Assembly (NCBI RefSeq): GCF_025232395.1
Contig: NZ_CP065938.1
Coordinates: forward strand, 434,001-498,000
Direction: 5' to 3'
Length of the DNA stretch: 64,000 nt
Source of the DNA: Taurinivorans muris
GTDB taxonomy: Bacteria > Desulfobacterota > Desulfovibrionia > Desulfovibrionales > Desulfovibrionaceae
Part shown: piece after piece, positions 8,292 through 16,115 of the stretch
Layout of the letters: every line of letters begins with the position of its first letter
How positions within the stretch are numbered: position 1 is the first letter of the stretch
Made by a program: the position numbers and the translations under genes
Notes under the pieces: generated by a model
The model's input: the letters and a program-made list of their open reading frames with translations, nothing else
What the model was told of the DNA's origin: nothing
The model's database searches: none

Positions 8292-9044
8292 TTATGCTTG
8301 GATAATTTTTGCGAAGCTTTCCGCTTTCAATGATGCGCCGCCGACCAAAAGCCCTTCCACATTGTCAAGTTCGAGAATTTCACGGGCGTTTTCGGGTTTT
8401 ACGCTGCCGCCGTATAAAATCCTTGTTTGGGAAACAGATGTTCCGATAATATCTTTTAAAAGCTCGCGGATGATTGCGTGGGCTTCGATGATGTCTTCGG
8501 TTTGGGCGGTTTTTCCGGTGCCGATTGCCCAAACGGGTTCATAGGCGATAACAAGCCGTTCCGGACTGAGGGGCGTGGGAAGTTTTGCAAGGGTTTGGTT
8601 CAATTGGGTGGTAAGAACATCATAGAGTTTGCCGGCTTCCCGTTCTTCGAGTGTTTCACCGACGCAGGCGATGACATTGAGTCCGCTTGCCAGAGCGAAG
8701 CTTGTTTTTTGCCCGACAAGCGTATTTTCTTCTTTGATGATATGTCTGCGTTCGGAATGTCCGGTCAGGACCCAAGCCGCCCCTGCATCTAAAATCATGG
8801 ACGGTGAAATTTCACCGGTAAAAGCACCGTCCTTGGCGGGATATACGTCTTGCGCCCCGAATTGCAGTACGGAGGAGGAAAGGGCATGGGTGCTCGCCTC
8901 CAAGCTTATAAAAGACGGGAATATGATGACTTCCCTTTTAGGGGGAAGGGAATTGTTTAAAAATGCTGACAGTTCTTTAATGGTTTCAGCGGCTTCTTTG
9001 GAGTTTTTATTCATTTTCCAGTTAGCTGCTATGATTTTATTCAT
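8292..9044 (-). CDS. tpiA: Triose-phosphate isomerase
   Basis: A 250-residue glycolytic enzyme interconverting dihydroxyacetone phosphate and glyceraldehyde 3-phosphate. Catalytic motifs are complete: AANWKMNK (Lys), VLTGHSERR (His electrophile), IAYEPVWAIGTGK (catalytic Glu and flexible loop 6) and ILYGGSVKPENA (phosphate loop). The ribosome site GGAGG precedes the ATG by 7 bases. secG follows 118 bases downstream in the same direction with no terminator between. Length is standard. Confidence 0.96.
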   Translation of the reverse strand: MNKIIAANWKMNKNSKEAAETIKELSAFLNNSLPPKREVIIFPSFISLEASTHALSSSVLQFGAQDVYPAKDGAFTGEISPSMILDAGAAWVLTGHSERRHIIKEENTLVGQKTSFALASGLNVIACVGETLEEREAGKLYDVLTTQLNQTLAKLPTPLSPERLVIAYEPVWAIGTGKTAQTEDIIEAHAIIRELLKDIIGTSVSQTRILYGGSVKPENAREILELDNVEGLLVGGASLKAESFAKIIQA

Positions 9045-9076
9045 ACTATGCCTCCGAAGTGCAATATTGCGTAAAT

Positions 9077-9105
9077 AGTATAGTATAGAAAAAAAAAGAA
9101 TGCAA
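9077..9105 (-). promoter_or_regulatory. Sigma-70 promoter of tpiA
   Basis: On the minus strand TTGCAT (9100-9105) and TATACT (9077-9082) are 17 bases apart. A second TATACT overlaps at 9082-9087 but would give only a 12-base spacer. Confidence 0.65.
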
Positions 9106-9129
9106 TGCGATATTTTGGGCTTTAAACCT

Positions 9130-9158
9130 TTGACAGAGAAATGCCTAACGCTTATACT
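9130..9158 (+). promoter_or_regulatory. Near-consensus sigma-70 promoter of tsaC
   Basis: TTGACA (9130-9135), 17 bases, TATACT (9153-9158). The predicted start is about 9165. The candidate ATG at 9141 lies inside this promoter spacer, so translation must begin at the ATG at 9177. Confidence 0.85.
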
Positions 9159-9176
9159 CGAATTTCGAGGTGTGTT

Positions 9177-9800
9177 ATGCTTGAGCTTGGTTTAGAAAAG
9201 GCTGTTTCCGTTTTGAATGCCGAGGGAATTATTATTTATCCCACAGAAACGTTTTATGGCATAGGCTGTAAGATTTCTTCCGAAAAAGCTATTTCGTCTA
9301 TTTTTCAAGCAAAAAAACGGCTGCTGGCTTTGCCGCTGCCCACTATTGTCAGCAATTTGGAACAGGTTTACGCTTTTACGCAATTATCAAGTGCCGTGCG
9401 AAGCGATGTTGAGGAATTGGCAAAACTTTTTTGGGCGGGACCGCTGACGCTTATTTTGCCTGCAAAGAAAAATGTTTCAGCCTTGCTTACCGGCGGAACG
9501 GGCACCCTTGCCGTGCGTTTGAGTTCGCATCCTGTTGCCGTCGCCCTTGCCGAGGGTGTTGGCGAGCCCATTGTTTCAAGCAGTGCGAATATCAGCGGAA
9601 AAGAGCCTGTTTCCGATTTCAGCGCCTTGGATGAGGAATTGTTAAAGCGGGTCAACGGTTATGTCAATTTACCGCCGAAACCGCAGGGGGGATTTGCTTC
9701 CACCATAATCAGCGTGCAGGGTGATAAGGAAATCAAAATATTGCGGCATGGGGCTGTTTCTCTTGAACAATTATCCGAACAAGGTTATAGGGCTATTTAG
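9177..9800 (+). CDS. tsaC: L-threonylcarbamoyladenylate synthase (Sua5/YrdC/TsaC family)
   Basis: A 207-residue enzyme making threonylcarbamoyl-AMP from threonine, bicarbonate and ATP, the first step of the t6A37 modification in ANN-decoding tRNAs. Motifs: IIIYPTETFYGIGC near the N-terminus, the Lys-rich KKRLLALPLPTIVS, WAGPLTLILPAK, LAVRLSSHPVA and PIVSSSANISGKEP, all typical of the YrdC fold. The Sua5 C-terminal domain is absent. ATG at 9177 is chosen because CGAGG precedes it by 6 bases and a promoter overlaps the earlier ATG. A Nudix gene follows 8 bases later. Confidence 0.9.
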   Translation: MLELGLEKAVSVLNAEGIIIYPTETFYGIGCKISSEKAISSIFQAKKRLLALPLPTIVSNLEQVYAFTQLSSAVRSDVEELAKLFWAGPLTLILPAKKNVSALLTGGTGTLAVRLSSHPVAVALAEGVGEPIVSSSANISGKEPVSDFSALDEELLKRVNGYVNLPPKPQGGFASTIISVQGDKEIKILRHGAVSLEQLSEQGYRAI

Positions 9801-9808
9801 GTGCTGTT

Positions 9809-10270
9809 ATGAAAAAATGTCCGATTTGCAAAAGTGATATTTCAAAATACGACAATCCTTATCCAACCGCTGATTGTATTATTTACGACGAGCAAAAAGG
9901 CATAGTGCTTATCGAAAGGAAAAATGAACCCCACGGTTTCGCTTTGCCCGGCGGTTTTGTGGAAACCGGAGAAAGCGTGGAACATGCCGCTGTCCGTGAG
10001 ATGAAAGAAGAAACAGGACTTGATGTTGAGCTTATCGGCATTGTCGGGGTATATTCCAAGCCTGACCGTGACCCGCGTTTTCATACGCTTACTGTTACGT
10101 ATGTGGCTAAAGCTAAAAATCCGGAGCAAATCATGGCGGGTGACGATGCTTCCAACGCCCATTTCAGAAAGCTTGAGGATATTCCGCACCTTTGTTTTGA
10201 CCATGATACGGCAGTCGCCCATTTCAAAGAATATTTGCAGGGAAAAAGACCGCTGCTGCCTGTGGAATAA
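9809..10270 (+). CDS. Nudix hydrolase (ADP-ribose pyrophosphatase-like)
   Basis: A 153-residue protein with a full Nudix box GGFVETGESVEHAAVREMKEETGLDVELIG split across residues 49-78 (pattern GX5EX7REUXEEXGU). An N-terminal CPICKSDISKY has one CxxC and no partner pair, so a complete zinc ribbon is not formed. Nudix enzymes cleave nucleoside diphosphates linked to another moiety; substrate cannot be read from sequence, though ADP-ribose-type or oxidised-nucleotide substrates are usual for this group. It is coupled to tsaC and followed by a terminator. Confidence 0.85.
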   Translation: MKKCPICKSDISKYDNPYPTADCIIYDEQKGIVLIERKNEPHGFALPGGFVETGESVEHAAVREMKEETGLDVELIGIVGVYSKPDRDPRFHTLTVTYVAKAKNPEQIMAGDDASNAHFRKLEDIPHLCFDHDTAVAHFKEYLQGKRPLLPVE

Positions 10271-10301
10271 CGGTATTTTTTGCTTTGGATTTTAAAGTGA
10301 A

Positions 10302-10338
10302 ATCCCCTCAAAGCATGAAGTTTTGAGGGGATATTTTT
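10302..10338 (+). terminator. Rho-independent terminator between convergent genes
   Basis: ATCCCCTCAAA (10302-10312) pairs with TTTGAGGGGAT (10322-10332), followed on the plus strand by TTTTTATTTT. It ends the tsaC-Nudix unit and may also serve the rubrerythrin gene coming the other way. Confidence 0.8.
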
Positions 10339-10355
10339 ATTTTCCGGCTAAAAAA

Positions 10356-10844
10356 TTAACCGACTGTGTAGAAGTTGGCGGCAGGAGCTTTACATACCGG
10401 GCAGGCTTCAGTCATCGGGCCTTCATGGGTGTAGCCGCATACGGGGCAAATGTAGAAGTCTTTGTTTGAAAGTTCGTTGGCGGCAGCTTTTTGGTAAAGT
10501 TTTGCGTGAACTTCTTCAACAGCGTTGACAAATCCCATGTATTTAGCGACAGCGTTATTGCCTTCCGCTTCCGCGTCTTTGATCATTTCAGGATACATTT
10601 TTGTAAATTCATAGGTTTCACCGCTGATCGCGTCTTGAAGGTTAGCTGCGGTGTCACTGATTTTACCGGCATTGCGAAGGTGGGTATGGGCATGAATGGT
10701 TTCAGCTTCGGCAGCGGCGCGGAAAAGCTTGGCAACCATGGTAAGACCTTCTTTATCCGCTTGTTTCGCATAAGCAAGGTATTTACGGTTAGCTTGGGAT
10801 TCACCGGCGAAAGCCGCCATTAAATTTTCTTGTGTTTTTGACAT
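10356..10844 (-). CDS. rbr: Rubrerythrin
   Basis: A 162-residue cytoplasmic peroxidase that reduces hydrogen peroxide with electrons from rubredoxin-type donors. The N-terminal four-helix domain carries the di-iron ligands (GESQANRKY, AEAETIHAHTH, AVEEVHAKLY), and the C-terminal rubredoxin-like domain has YICPVCGYTH and EACPVCKAP, the Fe(Cys)4 site. It is the compact form, shorter than the classical 191-residue protein. Monocistronic by position. A palindrome at 10880-10892 lies in its upstream region and may be an oxidative-stress operator. Confidence 0.95.
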   Translation of the reverse strand: MSKTQENLMAAFAGESQANRKYLAYAKQADKEGLTMVAKLFRAAAEAETIHAHTHLRNAGKISDTAANLQDAISGETYEFTKMYPEMIKDAEAEGNNAVAKYMGFVNAVEEVHAKLYQKAAANELSNKDFYICPVCGYTHEGPMTEACPVCKAPAANFYTVG

Positions 10845-10879
10845 GATTTTTCTCCATATTTTGTTTCTTTGTTATTATC

Positions 10880-10892
10880 AGTAACAATTACT
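10880..10892. promoter_or_regulatory. Palindrome upstream of rubrerythrin, possible operator
   Basis: AGTAA-CAA-TTACT is a perfect 5-3-5 inverted repeat about 36 bases before the rbr start. It only loosely resembles a PerR box, and no clear promoter pair could be placed around it (a TTTACA box on the minus strand lies about 20 bases further upstream). Confidence 0.35.
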
Positions 10893-10942
10893 AATTAGCT
10901 TTTTTTCAGCGTTTTGTAAAGAAATTTTTTTAATTAAATAAG

Positions 10943-11620
10943 TTATTGATTATCAAGATGTTGCAGGTCAATTATTGCAATCTTTCCTTTTGCGGCATTG
11001 GTAAAAGCCTGAATAAAAGGTTCTGCGTTATTGCTTGGAAGATTGACGGTATACCGTATCGCTTCCAAAAAATCTTCCTGAATGATTTTCGCATCAAATA
11101 ACGGCAAATGGTAGTGCAATAAATTGATATGCTCATATCCGCAGCTCAGCTGTATTTGACTATAAGGGATTTTGTCCGTGCACGGCAAAACTTCCAAGGC
11201 ATGGGCGACCGAACCCTGATAGGCTTTCACAAGTCCGCCTGTACCAAGCTTTATTCCCCCGAAATACCGTGTCACCACCGCGACAATTTCACCAATATCG
11301 GAATGGAGAAGAATATTCAGCATGGGTTTTCCGGCTGTTCCGTGGGGTTCGCCATTGTCCGATTGCCCTATGCAGGCAGTGTCTTTTGGAGCGCCAACGG
11401 CGAAAGCATAGCAATTATGGGTTGCATCGGCAAATTCCTTGCAGATTTTATCGATAAAAATTTTTGCGCTTTCTTTTGAATTTGCATGTCCTATGCTTGT
11501 GATAAAGACGCTTTTTTTTATTTCTTCCTGTATTCTGAAACAATATTCGGAATTAAGAGGAAAAGGGCTTTTGTCATCAGAGAGTTTCAGATTCGGGATT
11601 TTATACAGTTCGCTTGCCAT
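10943..11620 (-). CDS. yigZ: YigZ/IMPACT family protein
   Basis: A 225-residue member of the UPF0029/IMPACT family. It has the hallmark ATHNCYAF, DNGEPHGTAGKPML and VVTRYFGGIKLGTGGLVKAY in the N-terminal domain, and a C-terminal ferredoxin-like domain. Biochemical role in bacteria is not established; the eukaryotic relative regulates Gcn2, and bacterial members are thought to bind nucleic acid or ribosomes. A terminator hairpin (11634-11655) sits just before its start, so it is probably not simply cotranscribed with the upstream gene. The start has only a weak ribosome site. Confidence 0.85.
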   Translation of the reverse strand: MASELYKIPNLKLSDDKSPFPLNSEYCFRIQEEIKKSVFITSIGHANSKESAKIFIDKICKEFADATHNCYAFAVGAPKDTACIGQSDNGEPHGTAGKPMLNILLHSDIGEIVAVVTRYFGGIKLGTGGLVKAYQGSVAHALEVLPCTDKIPYSQIQLSCGYEHINLLHYHLPLFDAKIIQEDFLEAIRYTVNLPSNNAEPFIQAFTNAAKGKIAIIDLQHLDNQ

Positions 11621-11633
11621 ACCATAATCAAAG

Positions 11634-11655
11634 AAAAGCCCATTTCTGGGCTTTT
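11634..11655 (-). terminator. Rho-independent terminator after the DUF3426-like gene
   Basis: AAAAGCCCA (11634-11642) pairs with TGGGCTTTT (11647-11655), 4-base loop; the minus-strand continuation is CTTTG after TTTT. It separates the zinc-ribbon protein from yigZ. Confidence 0.7.
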
Positions 11656-11656
11656 G

Positions 11657-12493
11657 TTAAAAGGATGCCTGTTCCGGCTGAGGCGCTTCCATTTTTTCCG
11701 GGTTTTCAGCAGAAACAATCTTAATATTGAAATTTGCGGCATTTTGGGGCGGGTTATAAAAAATACACATGAACGGCGTGCTCGCGCCCGGCGCGATATT
11801 GGTATTTCTCTGCATGATGTCGAGATTGTTGTTGAGGGTTTGTTCCAATTCCTCTTCGTTCAATACCTGCAGTTGGAATAAGGAAAGGCTGGTTCCGGCA
11901 ATTTGTTTTTTGTCGATGAGCAATTCGCCGGATTCGCTGTACAGCGAACATTCAACTTGAATGAAACCGCGCGGTTCGTCAAAACCGTTGACAACTTTCC
12001 CCTCAATAACGGTGAGTGTGCCGATTTTATCGTTGGGCATCGTATATTGGCGCAGCCCGTTTATCTGCAGCAATTTAACCTTTTGCGTCAACTCTTCGAT
12101 ACGTTTGTTTTCCGCTTCGATTTTTTCTTGAATTTTCGCCTCATCCTTGCTGAAATATTTTTCTTTTATCGGGTCAAGGTAATCGGTGAAAGACCATAAT
12201 ATGGAAATAAAGCAAATGGAAGCGAAAAATAAAATTGCAAAAATCCGTACAGCCAGACTTTTCTTTTTCACGGATTTATCATTTGCAAAAGGCGTGTCCA
12301 AATCTATGCGGGGTATTCCGGTGTTTGAAGGACCAGCTTCCTGGGGGCTTCCTTCTTCTCCCGCTTCAAGCTTATATTCTGTTTCACGGATGGCAAAAAC
12401 CGTTTTGCAGATGGAACAGCGGAGTTTTTTGTCAATATCTTCCTGTTTGGGTAATTTAAAAACACTTTTGCAGTTTGGGCAGGTAACAAGCAT
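11657..12493 (-). CDS. MJ0042 zinc-ribbon, single-pass membrane protein (DUF3426-like)
   Basis: A 278-residue protein. The first 36 residues form a zinc ribbon, CPNCKSVFKLP and LRCSICKTVFAI (two CxxC pairs). A basic stretch KKK precedes one membrane helix (about residues 80-102), then a short coiled coil (KIEAENKRIEELTQKVKLLQ) and a C-terminal domain like DUF3426, a beta-rich periplasmic domain (VIEGKVVNGFDEPRGFIQVECSLY split here by the GKVVN core). The zinc ribbon would be cytoplasmic. Function unknown. It follows hpt by 15 bases and is followed by a terminator. Confidence 0.75.
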   Translation of the reverse strand: MLVTCPNCKSVFKLPKQEDIDKKLRCSICKTVFAIRETEYKLEAGEEGSPQEAGPSNTGIPRIDLDTPFANDKSVKKKSLAVRIFAILFFASICFISILWSFTDYLDPIKEKYFSKDEAKIQEKIEAENKRIEELTQKVKLLQINGLRQYTMPNDKIGTLTVIEGKVVNGFDEPRGFIQVECSLYSESGELLIDKKQIAGTSLSLFQLQVLNEEELEQTLNNNLDIMQRNTNIAPGASTPFMCIFYNPPQNAANFNIKIVSAENPEKMEAPQPEQASF

Positions 12494-12508
12494 GGTATGT
12501 CCTAAAAT

Positions 12509-13027
12509 TTATATTTCAAGTTCGTTGATACTTGGAAGAGAACGGTATTTTTCAGCATAATCCAAGCCATAGCCGACAAGAAATCCGTCAAGTATGTAAA
12601 AACCCACAAAGTCGATGGCGACTGATTTTTCGCGTCTGGCTTTTTTGCTGAGCAATGTTGCGACTTTTACGCTTTTCGCTTTTCTGGCATTGAACTGTGT
12701 CAGCAGAAATTCCATGGTAAGTCCGGTATCGACAATATCTTCAACAATGAGGACATGTTTTCCCTCGATATTGATTTCAATATCCTTGGTAAAAGAAATA
12801 GTGTTTGAAGAAGTGTCGCTGTTGCCGTAGCTTGCGACACGCACAAAATCAATTTCATGGGGGCAGGTTATGCTGCGGACCAAATCGCTGAAAAAAAGGA
12901 AAGCGCCTTTCAGGGTGCAGAGAATGACAAGAGGTTCCCCTTCGTACACTTTTGAAATTTCTTTGCCTAATTCTTTAACTCTTTTTTGGATTTCCTGTTC
13001 AGAGATAACTTCTTTTAATGTATGCAT
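12509..13027 (-). CDS. hpt: Hypoxanthine phosphoribosyltransferase
   Basis: A 172-residue purine-salvage enzyme that makes IMP (and usually GMP) from PRPP and the free base. The PRPP-binding motif is VLIVEDIVDTGLTM; the residues LVILCTLKGAFLFFSDLVR and the C-terminal base-binding FVGFYILDGFLVGYGLDYAE with the aromatic and YGLDY motif identify the Hpt/HGPRT branch. It sits 20 bases after a TlpA-like gene and 15 bases before a zinc-ribbon gene, an operon on the minus strand. Confidence 0.93.
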   Translation of the reverse strand: MHTLKEVISEQEIQKRVKELGKEISKVYEGEPLVILCTLKGAFLFFSDLVRSITCPHEIDFVRVASYGNSDTSSNTISFTKDIEINIEGKHVLIVEDIVDTGLTMEFLLTQFNARKAKSVKVATLLSKKARREKSVAIDFVGFYILDGFLVGYGLDYAEKYRSLPSINELEI

Positions 13028-13047
13028 GCTTTCCTCAAATATTAATG

Positions 13048-13515
13048 TTATTTTGTTAAACCGTATTCAATTAAATCGGACAGTTTTTCAAAAGGAATAG
13101 AGCCTGACTGCGCATAGACGGCTTTTCCGTTTTTGCCATAGATAATATTGAACGGGATACCCTGAAAATTAAAAAAACCGGAAATTCGCCCTTGGAAATC
13201 ATGGTACGTTTCGTAATTTATGCCTATGTCCCGATTAAAGGAACGCATTGTTTCTTCATTCTCATCCAAATTGATTCCGATGATTTTCAATTGTTCCTGA
13301 GAAAATGTTTTTCTTATTTCAATAAGGTCCGCGATCTCTTGACGGCAAGGGGAACACCATGAAGCATAAAAATTTACCAAAACAACCTGTTTTTTGCTTG
13401 CCTGGGCGATTTCATTCAATAAATCAGTGCTTGTTTGAATTTCCTTCGCGAAACATTGGAAGCCGCTTATCAAAAGAAACAGCAAACTAAAAAGCAAGCC
13501 GGTACGAATTGTCAT
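13048..13515 (-). CDS. Periplasmic TlpA/ResA-like thioredoxin
   Basis: A 155-residue exported thiol-disulfide protein. A signal peptide (hydrophobic residues 6-20, cleavage probably after CFA) precedes a thioredoxin fold with NFYASWCSPCRQE (CSPC active site near residue 55) and the cis-proline GIPFN. It has the TlpA/ResA-type insert between strand 2 and helix 2. Such proteins reduce c-type haem sites or other periplasmic thiols; the partner is not evident. First gene of the operon with hpt. Confidence 0.85.
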   Translation of the reverse strand: MTIRTGLLFSLLFLLISGFQCFAKEIQTSTDLLNEIAQASKKQVVLVNFYASWCSPCRQEIADLIEIRKTFSQEQLKIIGINLDENEETMRSFNRDIGINYETYHDFQGRISGFFNFQGIPFNIIYGKNGKAVYAQSGSIPFEKLSDLIEYGLTK

Positions 13516-13585
13516 AAGACCCTCTTTATTTTTTTCGTTCTATAATAAGTTCTGAAAATATGCAATGTGAAAAAATGCAGTCTTA

Positions 13586-16012
13586 TTATTTGCCTAAAAG
13601 CTCTTTCACAACGCGGACAGCCTCGACGGCATCGACGGAATACCCGTCGGCGCCTATGCTTTTCGCATATTCCCGGGTGACGACAGCTCCGCCGACGATC
13701 ACCTTGCAGGAAAGATTTTTTTCTTTCACAAGGCTGACGGTTTCTTCCATTCTCGGCATCGTTGTTGTCATAAGAGCCGATAAACCGATAATTTCCGCAT
13801 GGCTTGCAGCCGCTTGCTCAACAATGGTTTCGGCAGGCACATCTTTGCCCAAATCAATAACGTCATAGCCGTAATTTGAAAGCAAAAGCCCGACGATATT
13901 CTTGCCTATGTCATGAATATCCCCCTGCACTGTCGCAAGGACGATTTTTGTTCTTTCAGCAACTTGCCCGCTTTTTTCAAGCAATGGTTTCACATGTGCG
14001 AAGCCAGTCTGCATGGTTGAAGCGGAGCGGAGAAGCTGAGGAAGAAAATATTCTTTCTTTTCGTACAAGGTTCCGACTTTTTGAATGGCAGGAATAAGCC
14101 GTTCACGGACAAGCTCGAAAGGGTCTGCGCCTTTTTTCAGTTCCTCGTCGATCATGGCGACGATATGGTCCTTATCGCCAATGATGACAGCCTCTTCCAT
14201 GGTTTTAGCTCCGGCTTTCGCCTGATTTGTTCCCTGGTTTTGATTTTGGCTTTGGGAAGTCCATTTTGCATAGGAATTGGTAAAATGTTCCGCATTTTCA
14301 TCAAAACCCAAAAGGAGATTTGCGCTGTCAAGAGCTTCCCGAATACGTATGTTCGAAGGGTTGGCAATGCAGGAGGACAATCCGGAACCCGCCGCCATGG
14401 CGAAGAAAGAGGAATTGACCAAATCTCTCGCAGGCAAGCCGAAAGAAATATTGGATAAGCCGAGCGTCGTCGGCAAGTGTTCCTTATGACACCATTTTAC
14501 CGTTTCCAAGCAGGCTGCGGGCGCTTTGCCGTCAGAAGCGGCAGTCAGCGCCAAAATATCAATCATGATCAAATGGCGCGGAATGGCATATTTTTCTGCT
14601 TTAAGAAGCAGTTGTTCAATAATGCTGATACGTTCTTTGGCAGTTTTCGGCAGGTTCGCACCTGTGAGAGGCAATAAAATGAAAGGGGAGCCCCATATTT
14701 TGCAGGCAGGGGCAAGCAATTCCATTTTATTTTCTTCTCCGCTTATGGAATTGACAAGCGCGGAGCCGGCATGGAAAGGCAGTGCCCGGATAATCGCTTC
14801 AGGATTTGAAGAATCTATGCAAAGAGGTGTTTGTACACGGGAAACCAAGGTTTCAACCAAGGAGGGAAGCATGCTTTCTTCGTGAACGTGCGGCGCACCG
14901 ACATTGACATCTAAAATTTTTGTGCCCATGGCAATTTGCTCATCTGCGTATTGCAGGGCGAGGTCGAATTTTCCGGCTTGCAATTCTGCGCTGAGGGCTT
15001 TTTTTCCGGTTGGGTTTATGCGTTCGCCAATCATGATGAGGGGCTGTGTTTCACCGATTTGCACGAGGGAGGAGCGTGAGGTGAGGCGTATACCGTAAGG
15101 AAGTTTCCGTTCTGTTTTAGAAATGTCTTTTTGTATGGAAAGTACTTTTTCGCGCAAGGCTTGGATGTGTTGAGGGTTTGTTCCGCAGCATCCGCCCAGA
15201 ATATGAACTCCTTCTTTCGCGATATGGCTTGTTTGTTCTGCAAAGTCTTGCGGGTCAAGCCTGAAAACGGTTTCACCGCCGATAAGTTCCGGCAGCCCCG
15301 CATTGGGTTCAGCGAAAACAGGCAGTGTGCAGCCTGCCAAAATGCGTTTGACTACGGGAAGCATTTGTTCGGGACCCGCTCCGCAGTTGACTCCGATAGC
15401 GTCAACTCCCATGTTCTGCATAGTCGCGGCAAAAATTTCAGGGCTTGAGCCGGTTAAGCTGACACCGTCTTCAAAGGTCATGGAAACAAAAATCGGAAGG
15501 TCGGTTTCCATTTTCGCTGCGGCGACTGCTGCTCTTGCTTCTGCAAGGTCGAATTGCGTTTCGATAAAAATTAAATCAACACCGCCTTTGACCAAACCGC
15601 GGACTTGTTCACGGATAGCGGAAATGAAATCCTGCGGGTCGAGTTCGCCAAGGGGACGCAGGAATTTTCCGACAGGTCCGATATCGCCTGCGATGAAACA
15701 GGGGGCGCCGGTTTCCTGTTTCATTTGGGAAACGGCTTTTTGAGCGACTTGCGCCATTTTTATATTAAACGTTTCGACATCGAGGCTCGGCGGGAGTTTG
15801 TATTTTGTGCCGCCAAAGGTGGACGTGATAATGATATTTGCGCCGGCTTTCAAATATTCCAAATGTATTTGCTCAACGATATCAGGTCGTTCCATGCAAA
15901 ATTCGGCAGGGTTGGCGCCGTCCGGCATGCCGAGTTTTTGCAGCATTGTTCCCATTGCTCCGTCAATGAAGAGAGGAGTATCCGTTTGAATCAAGGTACG
16001 TACTAAGCCCAT
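13586..16012 (-). CDS. metH: Cobalamin-dependent methionine synthase without reactivation domain
   Basis: An 808-residue protein with, in order, the homocysteine-binding barrel (residues about 5-300, zinc motif GGCCGTNP and an upstream GVNCG), the methyltetrahydrofolate barrel (about 330-590, MIGERINPTGKK), the cap helices (about 620-700) and the B12-binding domain with GDIHDIGKNIV (the DxHxxG lower-ligand His). The C-terminal AdoMet-binding reactivation domain of the 1227-residue E. coli enzyme is absent, as in several anaerobes, where a separate reactivase is expected; none is in this window. Ribosome site CAGGAGC. Divergent from rpoH. Confidence 0.92.
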   Translation of the reverse strand: MGLVRTLIQTDTPLFIDGAMGTMLQKLGMPDGANPAEFCMERPDIVEQIHLEYLKAGANIIITSTFGGTKYKLPPSLDVETFNIKMAQVAQKAVSQMKQETGAPCFIAGDIGPVGKFLRPLGELDPQDFISAIREQVRGLVKGGVDLIFIETQFDLAEARAAVAAAKMETDLPIFVSMTFEDGVSLTGSSPEIFAATMQNMGVDAIGVNCGAGPEQMLPVVKRILAGCTLPVFAEPNAGLPELIGGETVFRLDPQDFAEQTSHIAKEGVHILGGCCGTNPQHIQALREKVLSIQKDISKTERKLPYGIRLTSRSSLVQIGETQPLIMIGERINPTGKKALSAELQAGKFDLALQYADEQIAMGTKILDVNVGAPHVHEESMLPSLVETLVSRVQTPLCIDSSNPEAIIRALPFHAGSALVNSISGEENKMELLAPACKIWGSPFILLPLTGANLPKTAKERISIIEQLLLKAEKYAIPRHLIMIDILALTAASDGKAPAACLETVKWCHKEHLPTTLGLSNISFGLPARDLVNSSFFAMAAGSGLSSCIANPSNIRIREALDSANLLLGFDENAEHFTNSYAKWTSQSQNQNQGTNQAKAGAKTMEEAVIIGDKDHIVAMIDEELKKGADPFELVRERLIPAIQKVGTLYEKKEYFLPQLLRSASTMQTGFAHVKPLLEKSGQVAERTKIVLATVQGDIHDIGKNIVGLLLSNYGYDVIDLGKDVPAETIVEQAAASHAEIIGLSALMTTTMPRMEETVSLVKEKNLSCKVIVGGAVVTREYAKSIGADGYSVDAVEAVRVVKELLGK

Positions 16013-16062
16013 GTATAGCTCCTGATAGCATAATCCGTTTATTTGTTTTGCTTTTTTAAAAC

Positions 16063-16091
16063 TTGCTAATATAAAAAATACAGACTAAAAT
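16063..16091 (+). promoter_or_regulatory. Sigma-70-type promoter for the rpoH operon
   Basis: TTGCTA (16063-16068), 17 bases, TAAAAT (16086-16091). The predicted start near 16098 leaves a leader of less than 20 bases before the first ATG at 16116. Confidence 0.6.
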
Positions 16092-16115
16092 AAGTTCCAT
16101 TAATTATAAAAACAA

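Noticed and set aside
16013-16062. Cobalamin riboswitch before metH
   Set aside because: The intergenic region is too short and AT-rich, without the B12-box sequence.
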